Shown: positions 1 through 8,319 of the stretch, in pieces
Position numbering within the stretch: position 1 is the first letter of the stretch
Layout: every line of letters begins with the position of its first letter
Assembly (NCBI GenBank): GCA_963709765.1
Contig: CAVPXL010000001.1
Span: forward strand, 310,001-374,000
DNA: 64,000 bases
Origin: Roseitranquillus sp963709765
GTDB taxonomy: Bacteria > Pseudomonadota > Alphaproteobacteria > Rhodobacterales > Rhodobacteraceae
Reading direction: 5' to 3'
Position numbers and translations under genes: made by a program
Notes under the pieces: generated by a model
Told to the model about the DNA's origin: nothing
The model's input: the letters and a program-made list of their open reading frames with translations, nothing else
Databases searched by the model: none

Positions 1-1263
1 ATGCCCCGCGCCGGCGAGGCACGGCGCAGCCTTCTGCTCGGAATCCTGACGCTGGACGGCCGCGAGGTCGCCGTGCGCATCAATCGGGTGCGCCCCGAGG
101 ACGGCGAGGCACGCTGGCTCTTTTCGGCCCAGACGGTCGCAAAGATCCCCGCCCTCTTCGCGGAATACGGACCTTCGGAGATCGAGAAGTCGATCCCGCG
201 CTCACTGCAGGTCGAGACGATCTTCGGCCTGCGGCTCTGGGAACTGATTTTCCTGCCGCTGGCGATCATTGTCATCGGTCTGCTGGCCTGGGCGACATGG
301 CGCCTCGCGACCTGGCTCTCGGCGCGGGCGAATTACTGGTTTCTGCAGGAATTGCTGCGCGGGGCGCGGCTGCCGGCCAGCATGGCCGTGGCTGCGGCGC
401 TGCTCACCTGGCTGACGAGCGGGCTTCTGGCGGTGTCGTCGGCGGCCTCGGCGATCATCGCGCCCATCGTCCTGCTGACGTATGTGGGATCGATCATCCT
501 GCTGATCGTCAACGCGATCGATGCGGTGCTCGATCACGTCGTCGACACCGATCCGGGGAAAATGTCTTCGCCCGAGAACGCCGAGGAGCGCAGCCTCGCG
601 ACCGGCATCTCGGCCGCACGCAGGTTCCTGCTGGTGATCGCGCTGCTCGTGGCGAGCGGCATCGTTCTCAGTTCGGCCAACATCTTCCGCACCCTCGGCT
701 TTTCGCTGCTGGCGTCGGCCGGCGTCGTGACGCTCATCATCGCCTTCGCCGCGCGCGAGGTGCTGGGCAACATCCTGGCCAGCCTGCAGATCTCGCTCAA
801 CCGCTCGGCCCGGCTCGGTGATTTCCTCGAATTCGAGGGCCAGTGGTGTACCGTCGAGCGGATCTATTTCACCTACGTCCAGCTTCGGCTCTGGACCGGC
901 AACCGACTGATCGTTCCGGTCTCGTATTTCGTGCGCCAGCCATTCGAGAACTGGAGCTGCGAGGAATTCAAGATGCTGCGTCTGGTCGAGCTCAAGCTCG
1001 CCTCGGATGCCGAAGTTCAGCCGCTCCGGGAGCGGATGATGGCCTTTGCCGACGAAGACGAGCGCATCTCGCCCGTTGATGAGGCGTTCTGTTACGTCAC
1101 CAGGCAGGACGAATTCGGCAAGACCGTCCTCTTCGCCGTACCGGTTCCGGTGCCCGACGTCGGATGGAAGGTGGAATGCGACTTGCGGGAACACCTGATA
1201 GACGAGGCGGCGCGGCTGGGCGTCGCGTTCCCGGCCGAACCGCCTCGACCCGACCCCACGTGA
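1..1263 (+). CDS. MscS-family mechanosensitive ion channel (5' end possibly cut by window edge)
   Basis: This is an inner-membrane channel protein of the small-conductance mechanosensitive (MscS) family, which releases solutes on hypo-osmotic shock. About 420 residues are visible. Five hydrophobic segments lie near residues 80-102, 124-146, 150-172, 208-226 and 233-255; the last, rich in Ala and Gly and followed by AREVLGNILASLQI, is the pore-lining helix. A soluble beta and alpha/beta C-terminal part follows (GDFLEFEGQW, then NRLIVPVSYF), as in the MscS cytoplasmic cage. The N-terminal 70 residues are hydrophilic and may be the tail of a larger periplasmic domain, because the frame is open at base 1 and that ATG may be internal. 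Family assignment is firm; the true start and any specific ion preference are unknown. Confidence 0.85.
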   Translation: MPRAGEARRSLLLGILTLDGREVAVRINRVRPEDGEARWLFSAQTVAKIPALFAEYGPSEIEKSIPRSLQVETIFGLRLWELIFLPLAIIVIGLLAWATWRLATWLSARANYWFLQELLRGARLPASMAVAAALLTWLTSGLLAVSSAASAIIAPIVLLTYVGSIILLIVNAIDAVLDHVVDTDPGKMSSPENAEERSLATGISAARRFLLVIALLVASGIVLSSANIFRTLGFSLLASAGVVTLIIAFAAREVLGNILASLQISLNRSARLGDFLEFEGQWCTVERIYFTYVQLRLWTGNRLIVPVSYFVRQPFENWSCEEFKMLRLVELKLASDAEVQPLRERMMAFADEDERISPVDEAFCYVTRQDEFGKTVLFAVPVPVPDVGWKVECDLREHLIDEAARLGVAFPAEPPRPDPT

Positions 1264-1317
1264 CGCGAGCGCACAACGGCGACGCGGCGACAGTCCGCGA
1301 AGGCGCCACGCGACCGG

Positions 1318-1702
1318 ATGAGCGCGGGGCGACATCTACCGCCCTGGCAACCCGGAACTGGTGGCTCTGAGCGTTGCGGCACCGACGCTTGCGGCCAATG
1401 ACGATCGCACGACCCGCACCGACGCGGCAGCGCAGCAGAGGATCCAGACGCAGCTCCTCGGCAGTTGCGGCACGTCCACGTCGATCCGCGCGCCGATGCA
1501 CAACGCGATCGTCGGCGCAGGGGCAGTGGTTGCCCGCGACGTCTGGCGCAACTGGGGCGGGAAACCCCGCACGCACCTTGCGCGGTTCCACATAACGGAC
1601 AGAGGGCCCGCCCGAAAAAAATATCTGGGGATTACTCGCCCGGCAAGCTACTGGAACCCAATGCTTACCTTGACGTGTTGTGATCAACAGTCACACTACT
1701 AA
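1318..1702 (+). pseudogene. Remnant of a Maa/LacA-type sugar O-acetyltransferase (central deletion plus frameshift)
   Basis: The segment reads like both ends of a maltose/galactoside O-acetyltransferase without its middle. From ATG 1318 the frame gives M-S-A-G; dropping one G from the GGGG run at 1326-1329 continues as DIYRPGNPELVAL, a typical Mac-domain start, then LLGSCGTSTSIRAPMH. The text then jumps to NAIVGAGAVVARDV, the family's last hexapeptide coil. Roughly 100 residues containing the acetyl-CoA-binding left-handed beta-helix and the catalytic His are missing. After GKPRTHLARF the frame runs without family similarity to a TAA at 1700-1702. Seen: both end motifs and the missing middle. 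Inferred: a dead gene that arose by internal deletion and a +1 insertion. Confidence 0.6.
1671..1693. promoter_or_regulatory. Candidate TetR operator (imperfect palindrome) with overlapping -35 box
   Basis: TGACgTGTTG-TGAT-CAACAGTCA forms an inverted repeat with one unpaired base, ending 32 bases before the tetR start codon. A TTGACG -35-like hexamer at 1670-1675 overlaps its left arm, so a bound repressor would block the promoter. Autoregulation through such a site is usual for TetR regulators. The pairing is seen; the binding is inferred. Confidence 0.45.
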
Positions 1703-1725
1703 AAAAAGAGCAGAGTTGAGGTTTC

Positions 1726-2322
1726 ATGTTGGACGAGCGCCCATATCATCATGGAAACCTTCGCGCTGCGCTTCTCCAGGCAGCATCCGAGATGGTCGCG
1801 GAAAGCGGCCTCGACGCCGCATCGACCCGGGCCCTCGCCCGCAGGGTCGGCGTCGCGCCCTCGGCGGTGTTCCGGCACTTCAAGGACAAGAAGGCGCTTT
1901 TCACCGCCTATGCCGCTGACGGGTTCCGGCAGCTCGCCGTCCGCGTGGCCGAAGCGCGTGCCGAGACCGGCGGGTCGGCCAGCAAGCAGTTGCAGGCGAT
2001 GGCCCGGACCTATCTGACATTCGCACTGGAGAATCCGGGCCTCTTCCGGGTGATGTTCCGGGCCGACCAGATCGACAAGGCCGATCCGGACCTGGCCGCC
2101 GCCCGCGAGATGCTCGAGGCGGCGCTTCGGCGTGGCGCGATGCGGATCGGCAGCCGCGACAGCGATGTGCCCGTGCTGGTTCACGCTGCAATCCACGGCC
2201 TTGCCACTCTGGCCATCGAGACCACCCTCGAGGATGATCTGCCCGACGACATGACGGGCCGGGTAGCCTCGTTGATGGCAATGCTGCGCCGGATGGTTCC
2301 GCTTCTGGAGCCGCTGAACTAG
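1726..2322 (+). CDS. TetR/AcrR-family transcriptional regulator with WHG-type C-terminal domain
   Basis: This 198-residue protein is a one-component DNA-binding regulator. The N-terminal helix-turn-helix lies near residues 15-60, with the hallmark ALARRVGVAPSAVFRHFKDK recognition-helix region. The ligand-binding half resembles the TetR_C_33/WHG type (ENPGLFRVMFR, then VLVHAAIHGLA). The start is preceded by a GAGG-like ribosome site. It stands alone on the plus strand; its 3' end overlaps the 3' end of the opposite-strand VWA gene by four bases. A palindrome just upstream may be its own operator. No efflux or enzyme gene lies beside it in the same direction, so its target beyond itself is unknown. 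Confidence 0.88.
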   Translation: MLDERPYHHGNLRAALLQAASEMVAESGLDAASTRALARRVGVAPSAVFRHFKDKKALFTAYAADGFRQLAVRVAEARAETGGSASKQLQAMARTYLTFALENPGLFRVMFRADQIDKADPDLAAAREMLEAALRRGAMRIGSRDSDVPVLVHAAIHGLATLAIETTLEDDLPDDMTGRVASLMAMLRRMVPLLEPLN

Positions 2323-3506
2323 GCGCCCAGGAGACGCATTCCGGCCGTCAGCCCCTCGATCGTCATCGGCACCATGCGTTCGCGACCGAGTATGTCCGCG
2401 ATCATGCCGACGGAATGCGTGTGCTCCCAGAAGCGGCGCGGCGAAGGATTGATCCAGAGGGTTTCCGGCCACTGGACGCGCGCCCGTTCGAGCCAGACCT
2501 GCCCCGACTCGGCGTTCCAGTGCTCGTTCGCTCCTCCCGGCATCGCCACCTCGTACGGCGACATGGAGGCGTCGCCGACAAAGATGCATTTCCAGTCGGA
2601 TCCGTATGTGTTGATCACATCCCACGTCGAGGTCTGCTCGGTCCAGCGGCGGTCGTTGTCGCGCCAGACGCCTTCGTAGAGGCAGTTGTGGAAGTAGAAA
2701 TGCTCAAGGTGCTTGAACTCGCTGCGCGCCGCGCTGAAGAGCTCCTCCACAACCTGAACATGTGGATCCATCGAGCCGCCAACGTCCAGAAACAGCAGCA
2801 CGCGCACCGCATTGTGCCGCTCCGGGCGCGTCTTCACGTCCAGGTAGCCATGCTCGGCCGTGGCGCGGATGGTCCCGTCGAGATCCAGCTCCTCGACAGC
2901 GCCATCGCGCGCCCATTTCCGAAGCCGTTTCAATGCCACCTTGATGTTGCGGGTGCCGAGCTCGACCTGGTCGTCGAAGTCGCGGAACTCGCGCTTGTCC
3001 CAGACTTTCACGGCGCGCTGGTGACGGGAGCGATCCTGCCCGATCCGCACGCCCTCGGGATTGTAGCCGAAGGCACCGAAGGGTGACGTGCCGGCGGTAC
3101 CGATCCACTTGTTGCCGCCCTGATGGCGCCCCTCCTGCTCCTTGAGCCTTTCGCGCAGTGCTTCCATCAGCTTGTCGAACCCGCCAAGCGCCTCAATCTC
3201 GGCACGTTCCTCTTCGGTGAGATGCTTTTCGGCCATGCGGCGCAACCAGTCCTCCGGCAGGTCGAGCGCTTCCAGAACGGCGGCGTCGGGGATCGCCTCG
3301 AGTTCCTCGAAGCTCGTCGCAAAGGCGCGATCGAAACGGTCGATATGACGCTCGTCCTTCACCATCGCGGCGCGCGCCAGGTAGTAGAACCCTTCCACGT
3401 CATAGGTGACGAGGCCGGCCCGCATGGCATCGAGAAACGACAGGAATTCGCGAAGCGAAACCGGAACACCCGCGCGCCGCAGGGTCTCGAAGAAGGACAG
3501 AAACAT
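2319..3506 (-). CDS. VWA domain-containing CoxE-like protein
   Basis: This 395-residue cytoplasmic protein belongs to the CoxE-like von Willebrand factor A group that works with MoxR AAA+ ATPases as metal-insertion or complex-assembly chaperones. The MIDAS-like motif reads LLFLDVGGSMDPHV, so the usual DxSxS is D-x-G-G-S, which I recall as usual in this subgroup. A conserved stretch follows (EFKHLEHFYFHNCLYEG). The start at MFLSFFETL is chosen because it joins the upstream gene's stop in a TGATG junction, although the frame is open further upstream. It is the last gene of a tightly packed five-gene minus-strand set whose first gene is a MoxR ATPase. The client protein is not known. Confidence 0.85.
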   Translation of the reverse strand: MFLSFFETLRRAGVPVSLREFLSFLDAMRAGLVTYDVEGFYYLARAAMVKDERHIDRFDRAFATSFEELEAIPDAAVLEALDLPEDWLRRMAEKHLTEEERAEIEALGGFDKLMEALRERLKEQEGRHQGGNKWIGTAGTSPFGAFGYNPEGVRIGQDRSRHQRAVKVWDKREFRDFDDQVELGTRNIKVALKRLRKWARDGAVEELDLDGTIRATAEHGYLDVKTRPERHNAVRVLLFLDVGGSMDPHVQVVEELFSAARSEFKHLEHFYFHNCLYEGVWRDNDRRWTEQTSTWDVINTYGSDWKCIFVGDASMSPYEVAMPGGANEHWNAESGQVWLERARVQWPETLWINPSPRRFWEHTHSVGMIADILGRERMVPMTIEGLTAGMRLLGA

Positions 3507-3670
3507 CAGATCAGTCGCGTGATCACGATGGTCAACACAACTCCGGCCAGCCCGAAAAGGATTCCGTGCACCGCGGCCCACTGCACCATGTCGAGACGGC
3601 TCCCCTCGCGACGTGACGCCCGCCAGGCGCCGTAAACAGCCCCCAGAATGAAAAATGTCAGAACGATCAT
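3506..3670 (-). CDS. Small membrane protein of the MoxR/VWA operon
   Basis: This is a 54-residue protein with two hydrophobic segments, near residues 2-15 (IVLTFFILGAVYGAW) and 33-52 (HGILFGLAGVVLTIVI), joined by a basic loop (RASRREGSR), so probably a helical hairpin in the inner membrane. The start is fixed by a 4-base ATGA overlap with the end of the DUF2927 gene, and its stop overlaps the VWA start by one base, which points to translational coupling. I do not recognise a family. Its place between a lipoprotein and a VWA protein suggests a membrane partner of that system. Confidence 0.7.
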   Translation of the reverse strand: MIVLTFFILGAVYGAWRASRREGSRLDMVQWAAVHGILFGLAGVVLTIVITRLI

Positions 3671-5037
3671 GCGCGGCCTCCTTGCGCCAGAGACCTGATT
3701 TCGTCGGCCCGCGCCCGCACCTCGGCCTCCGACCCGAAGCCGTAGCGGGCCCATCCGAGGCTCTCGGCGCGCACCGCCCGCGCCTCGCTGCCCCGGCCGA
3801 GCTGCTCGAGCGCCTCGGCCTTCACCATCAGAAGCATCGCCAACAGCGCCGCGTTCTCGGCGTCCGCCACCGCGCGGATGTTCCGGTCGGCAATCTTCAG
3901 CGCCTGCTCCGCATCGCCCGCCGACAGCGCATAGGCCGCCATCTGCATCGCCACATTGGCCGCGTGAATGCGGGTTTCGGGGTTGTTGTGGTAGAGTTCC
4001 GCCGCCTGCAGGAATGCGGTGAGGGCTTCGTGGGGCTCACTCTGCACCGAGAGCCGTCCCAGCGCGAAGAGCGAGAAGGCCAGTCGATTGTCACGCCACC
4101 CTTCCTGTTCTGCGATGGACACGGCCTTCTTCGCCGCGGCGATCCGCCGTCCGGCTGGGGCGCGCGGCATGAGCGCGCCCTCGATCGCGTCGATCCAGGC
4201 GCGCGAACTTTCCGGAATCGCACGACCGGCCGCCATCCGGCCACGGGGGTTCAGCCGGTCGAGCAAGCGCGGGAGCCGTGCCGCGACCTGCTCGCGGGTC
4301 ATCCCCGTCTGCAATTCCGGCGCGTAGAGCGCGCGGAGCACCAGCATGTCGAATCCGGTCAGGACAGTATGGAAGTTGTCGTCGTTGAAGACGCTGTCGG
4401 TCAGCCGGTAGAGGTCGTTGAGGGGGCCGAGCGCCTGGGCCAGCTCTTCGTGGAGACAGTCGCGGATCTCCTGCGGAGCGACGTCGCGCGGGATGAAGAT
4501 TGCCATGTGCTCGCGCCGGGTCAGCGTGGTCCAGTCCAGCGCGGACGAGCGCTTGTGACGACGATACTCGTCCCAGGAACTCATGCGCGGCACGACGAAA
4601 CAGGCGGCCTGCGGCACGGCGCGGCGCATCTCTTCGCGGGTGACGGCCTCGATTGAGATCGATGCCGGCGCGTCCGGCGAGACCCGCGCGATGTCGATGC
4701 CCGCTTCCTTGCGAAGGCGCCCGAGAAGCGCGTCAAGGTCCCGGTCGAGGCTTGCCGGTGCTGGACCCGCGACGCGCACTGTCACCGGTCCCTCGAACCG
4801 GGTGAAGACCGGCAAGGTGCGGCCGCTTTCAAGCCGGAAGGTCAGGTCCAGGATATCGTTCGCGATCAGGGCGTTCGCCCGGCGCGGCCCTTCAACATGC
4901 GGGCCGGCGAATGTCTTCATCGGCGGCAACGGCGCCGTCGGGAGAGGTGCCCCGCGCTCGGCCTGTGGCGTTTGGGTGCAGGACGACAGGGCGATGGCCG
5001 CCGCGAAGAGGATGGTCCGGATCGTTCTGCGGCTCAT
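3667..5037 (-). CDS. DUF2927 domain-containing lipoprotein with C-terminal helical repeats
   Basis: This 456-residue protein starts with a lipoprotein signal (hydrophobic ILFAAAIALSSC, Cys near residue 20), so it should be anchored to a membrane facing the periplasm. Residues of about 50-250 match the DUF2927 family as I recall it (DLTFRLESGRTLPVFTRFEG, later CLHEELAQALGPLND, with an HEE motif reminiscent of a metallopeptidase). The C-terminal 180 residues are Ala-rich helices that look like TPR repeats. The start is set by the lipobox and by an ATGA overlap with the upstream GNAT gene; the frame runs 132 codons further upstream without a signal peptide. Its function is unknown; it is common in Rhodobacterales. 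Confidence 0.82.
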   Translation of the reverse strand: MSRRTIRTILFAAAIALSSCTQTPQAERGAPLPTAPLPPMKTFAGPHVEGPRRANALIANDILDLTFRLESGRTLPVFTRFEGPVTVRVAGPAPASLDRDLDALLGRLRKEAGIDIARVSPDAPASISIEAVTREEMRRAVPQAACFVVPRMSSWDEYRRHKRSSALDWTTLTRREHMAIFIPRDVAPQEIRDCLHEELAQALGPLNDLYRLTDSVFNDDNFHTVLTGFDMLVLRALYAPELQTGMTREQVAARLPRLLDRLNPRGRMAAGRAIPESSRAWIDAIEGALMPRAPAGRRIAAAKKAVSIAEQEGWRDNRLAFSLFALGRLSVQSEPHEALTAFLQAAELYHNNPETRIHAANVAMQMAAYALSAGDAEQALKIADRNIRAVADAENAALLAMLLMVKAEALEQLGRGSEARAVRAESLGWARYGFGSEAEVRARADEIRSLAQGGRA

Positions 5038-5489
5038 GGGCGGTCGTACTTTATGAAAGGCGTCCGGCGGCCGACGCGGTCGTAGAGCCGGCGTCCGTCG
5101 TAATTGTTCTCCGCGGTCAACCAGTAGACGGACCCGGCATCGGCGGCATCGGCCTTCGTGTAGACCGCCTCGATCAGGCGACGGCCGAGGCCGGTTCCGC
5201 GAAACGCCGGCTCTACCCAGAGATCCTGCAGGTAACAGACCGGTTCGACCTTCCAGCCGTGACGGTGAAAGAGGTAGTGCGCCAGACCGGCGGGACGTTC
5301 GCCGACCGACGCCATGAGGCCCCGGAACTCGCCTGCCTCGCCCGAGTTGAGGCGCGAAAACGCCATATCGATCACCTCGGGGGCCAGTTCGGTCCGGTAG
5401 AAGCCCAGATAGCCCTCCCACATCCGCTGCCACTCGGCGCGGTCTTCCGGGGCAAGGGGGCGGATGGTGATCGCCTGGTTATCGCTCAC
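5034..5489 (-). CDS. GNAT-family N-acetyltransferase
   Basis: This 151-residue protein has the Gcn5-related acetyltransferase fold, which uses acetyl-CoA to acetylate an amine. The acetyl-CoA loop reads DLWVEPAFRGTGLGRRLIEA, with the Q/RxxGxG/A pattern as RGTGLG near residues 95-102. A Tyr (YDRVG) sits near the C-terminus where the general acid usually lies. The start is a GTG with only a weak ribosome site. It overlaps the DUF2927 gene by four bases, so it is co-translated with the MoxR/VWA set. The substrate cannot be predicted. Confidence 0.85.
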   Translation of the reverse strand: MSDNQAITIRPLAPEDRAEWQRMWEGYLGFYRTELAPEVIDMAFSRLNSGEAGEFRGLMASVGERPAGLAHYLFHRHGWKVEPVCYLQDLWVEPAFRGTGLGRRLIEAVYTKADAADAGSVYWLTAENNYDGRRLYDRVGRRTPFIKYDRP

Positions 5490-5569
5490 GTGGTCTCGTC
5501 CGGACTGCTCGGATCCACCCGTAAAGGTCGGATCGTGCCCTGGCCAGCATCGATTCCCTCAACGGCAAC

Positions 5570-6409
5570 TTACTGCTGCCGGCGCGCCATGAATGCCAGC
5601 CTTTCGAAAAGATGCACGTCCTGCTCGTTCTTCAGCAGAGCGCCGTGCAGCCGCGGCAGCGCGTCCGCGCCACTGCCACGCAGGTCCTCGGGCGCCAGAT
5701 CCTCGGCCAGGAGCAGCTTCAGCCAGTCCAGGACCTCGCTGGTCGAGGGTTTCTTCTTCAGGCCCGGCGTCTCGCGCAGCTGGTAGAACTGGGTCAGCGC
5801 CGTGGTCAGCAGCGATTCCTTGATGCCGGGGTGGTGGACCGCGACGATCTGCTTGAGCGTCTCGATTTCGGGGAAACGGATGTAGTGGAAGAAGCAGCGG
5901 CGCAGGAAGGCGTCCGGCAGCTCCTTCTCGTTGTTCGAAGTGATGATGACGACCGGGCGCTGTCGCGCGCGGATGGTCTTGCCGGTTTCGTAGACGTGGA
6001 ACTCCATCCGGTCGAGTTCCTGCAGGAGGTCGTTGGGGAACTCGATGTCGGCCTTGTCGACCTCGTCGATCAGCAGGACGACGCGCTCGTCGGCTTCGAA
6101 TGCCTGCCAGAGCTTGCCCTTGCGGATGTAGTTCGCCACGTCGTGCACCCGCTCGTCGCCGAGCTGGCTGTCGCGGAGGCGGCTTACGGCGTCGTATTCG
6201 TAGAGCCCCTGCTGCGCCCGCGTCGTCGACTTGACGTGCCACTCGATGAGCGGCGCCCCGAGCGAGGCGGCGACTTGCCGGGCGAGCTCGGTCTTGCCGG
6301 TTCCGGGCTCGCCCTTGACCAGCAGCGGACGCTCCAGGGTCACGGCGGCGTTGACGGCGACCGTGAGGTCGTCCGTCGCGACATAGGCGTCGGTCGAGGT
6401 GAAGGACAT
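5570..6409 (-). CDS. MoxR-family AAA+ ATPase
   Basis: This 279-residue cytoplasmic ATPase couples ATP hydrolysis to remodelling of partner proteins, usually together with a VWA protein. Walker A is GEPGTGKTELA (near residues 33-43), Walker B is VVLLIDEVDKAD (near 110-121), sensor 1 lies at VIITSNNEKELPDAFLRRCF, and the arginine finger is in that RR. It is the first gene of a minus-strand run that continues through a GNAT enzyme, a DUF2927 lipoprotein and a small membrane protein to a CoxE-like VWA protein; the gap to the GNAT gene is 80 bases. It is divergent from dksA. Family assignment is secure; the client is unknown. Confidence 0.92.
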   Translation of the reverse strand: MSFTSTDAYVATDDLTVAVNAAVTLERPLLVKGEPGTGKTELARQVAASLGAPLIEWHVKSTTRAQQGLYEYDAVSRLRDSQLGDERVHDVANYIRKGKLWQAFEADERVVLLIDEVDKADIEFPNDLLQELDRMEFHVYETGKTIRARQRPVVIITSNNEKELPDAFLRRCFFHYIRFPEIETLKQIVAVHHPGIKESLLTTALTQFYQLRETPGLKKKPSTSEVLDWLKLLLAEDLAPEDLRGSGADALPRLHGALLKNEQDVHLFERLAFMARRQQ

Positions 6410-6593
6410 GGCTGGAAAGGCTCTCCCGGGATTGAGGCGCGCGGACGCTAGCGCGCGTGCGCCGGGGCATCAAGACGGGTTGATCCACCATCGACAGACG
6501 CCTGCCCTTGGGGTATGCCCCGCGCGCAGATGGTGCCTCGGGGTGCCGAGACGCCTCCGCACGAGTATGCGGATGGGGAGTAAGGGGAAACGA

Positions 6594-7016
6594 ATGAAGG
6601 CCGAAGTTTTCTTGCCTGACGACTACCGTCCGGCCGAGGACGAACCGTTCATGAACGACCGACAGCTGGAATATTTCCGGCGCAAGCTGATAGCGTGGAA
6701 GGCCGACTTGCTGGGAGAGAGCAAGACGACGATCGAAGGATTGCAGGACAGCAGCCGCAACATCCCCGATGTCGCTGACCGTGCCAGCGAAGAAACCGAC
6801 AGGGCGCTGGAGCTGAGAACCCGTGACCGGCAGCGCAAGCTGGTCGCCAAGATCGACGCGGCGCTGCGCAGGATCGACGACGGTGAGTACGGCTATTGCG
6901 AAGAGACCGGCGAGCCGATTTCGCTCAAGCGGCTCGACGCACGCCCGATCGCCACGCTCAGCCTGGAGTCGCAGGAACGCCACGAGCGGCGCGAGAAGGT
7001 GCATCGCGACGAATGA
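6594..7016 (+). CDS. dksA: DksA-type RNA polymerase-binding transcription factor, zinc finger degenerate
   Basis: This 140-residue protein binds the RNA polymerase secondary channel and, with ppGpp, tunes rRNA and amino acid promoters. The coiled-coil tip is present (IPDVADRASEETDRALELRTRDRQRKL region, with Asp and Ala at the key tip positions). The C-terminal finger is GYCEETGEPISLKRLDARP followed by ATLSLESQERH: only one of the four usual zinc cysteines remains, so it probably folds without zinc. The ATG at 6594 is chosen for the AAGGGG-like site eight bases before it; the frame is open further upstream. It is a single gene followed by a strong hairpin. Confidence 0.9.
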   Translation: MKAEVFLPDDYRPAEDEPFMNDRQLEYFRRKLIAWKADLLGESKTTIEGLQDSSRNIPDVADRASEETDRALELRTRDRQRKLVAKIDAALRRIDDGEYGYCEETGEPISLKRLDARPIATLSLESQERHERREKVHRDE

Positions 7017-7022
7017 CGCGCA

Positions 7023-7051
7023 GTCCCGCCGCGAGCAATGCGCGGCGGGAC
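7023..7051 (+). terminator. Hairpin terminator after dksA
   Basis: A perfect 11-bp stem, GTCCCGCCGCG (7023-7033) with CGCGGCGGGAC (7041-7051), closes a seven-base loop seven bases after the dksA stop. No T-run follows, which is common for high-GC terminators. Position and stem strength support transcription termination. Confidence 0.75.
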
Positions 7052-7133
7052 GCCCGCGGCCGACCGCGTGAGCTCCAAGTCACGGCGTGCCGCCTGCTGA
7101 TTGCTATTCATCGAACACGATTTGCGGGATTCG

Positions 7134-8319
7134 ATGCGACTTGACGGTCGGGAAATCTCGATCCTCGGCGCTGGGATCGGCGGTCTGGCGGTTGCCATCG
7201 CGCTCAGGCAACGCGGCGCGGTCGTCACCGTTCTGGAACGGGCAGCCAAGATTTCTGAGGTCGGCGCCGGTCTGCAGATCAGCCCGAATGGGCTGCGCGT
7301 GCTCGATGCGCTCGGGGTCGGGAACGCGGTCCGGTCTCGCTCCGTCCGGGCAGAAGCCGTCGATCTGATCGATGGCCCGAGCGGGCGACGGGTCCTGTCC
7401 CTGGACATGAAACGGTACGGACGCGGGCGGGAATGGCTTTTCGTCCACCGCGCACGACTCGTCGAAGTGCTGGAACAGGCGGCGCGGCGACTGGGCGTCC
7501 AGATCGAGCTGGGGCGCGAGGTGAGCGAAGTCGCGCATACGCCGACGGGCGCCCGTCTCACGTTCGTCGGCGGAGAGGACCGAGAGGTGCCGTTTCTCGT
7601 CGGCGCCGACGGTGCGCGTGGTCCGAGCTTGCCGCGCGCTGGGACCGGCGCCGGAGGTGGCCTTCACCGGACAGGTGGCATGGCGGACGATCGTTCCCCG
7701 ACAGACACCGCCGCGCGCGCGCGTGTTCATGGGGCCAAGGCGGCATCTCGTGACCTATCCGCTCGCCGACGATCTGACGAACGTTGTCGCGGTCGAAGAG
7801 CGCAGCGACTGGGCCGAGGAAAGCTGGTTCGCGGAAGACCGCCCCGAATCCCTGCGGGCGGCTTTCGCGGGCTTCGCGCCAGTCGTGCAGGAACTCCTGC
7901 AGGACGTGGAACGGGTGTACCTCTGGGGGCTGTTCCGGCATCCGGTCGCCGCATGCTGGGCGGATCGGCGGGTCGCTCTGGTCGGCGACGCGGCCCACCC
8001 CACGCTACCCTTCATGGCACAGGGAGCCAACCTGGCGCTCGAGGACGCCTGGGCGCTTGCGGATTGCCTCGATGGCCCGGGGCTGTCAGCCTACCAACCC
8101 CGCCGGCGCGCCCGCGCGGAGAAGGTCGTGGCCGCCGCCGGTGCCAACGCACGCAACTACCACCTGTCCTCGCTGCCAGTCCGCTTCGCCGCGCACACTG
8201 CCCTGCGTTTGGCCGGAAGTCTCGCGCCAGGCGCAGCACTGGCCCGCTTCGACTGGATCTACGACCACGACGAGACGCGGGCGCAAAGCCCTATCGGACC
8301 GCCTGATCGAGCGCCGTGA
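7134..8319 (+). pseudogene. FAD-dependent monooxygenase (salicylate hydroxylase-like), frameshifted
   Basis: The gene would encode a flavoprotein aromatic hydroxylase of about 394 residues using NAD(P)H and O2. The first frame carries the FAD dinucleotide motif (ISILGAGIGGLAVAIALRQRG) and LVGADGAR. The second frame, one base off, continues with ALGPAPEVAFTGQVAWRTIV and the second FAD motif VALVGDAAHPTLPFMAQGA. The switch lies at CGTGGTCC near 7620, where one extra G separates the two frames. As read, translation would leave the family after about 165 residues. The ATG at 7134 fits the domain start. The 3' end overlaps tpiA (opposite strand) by 29 bases. Substrate unknown. Either a single-base read error or a recent null mutation. 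Confidence 0.8.
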
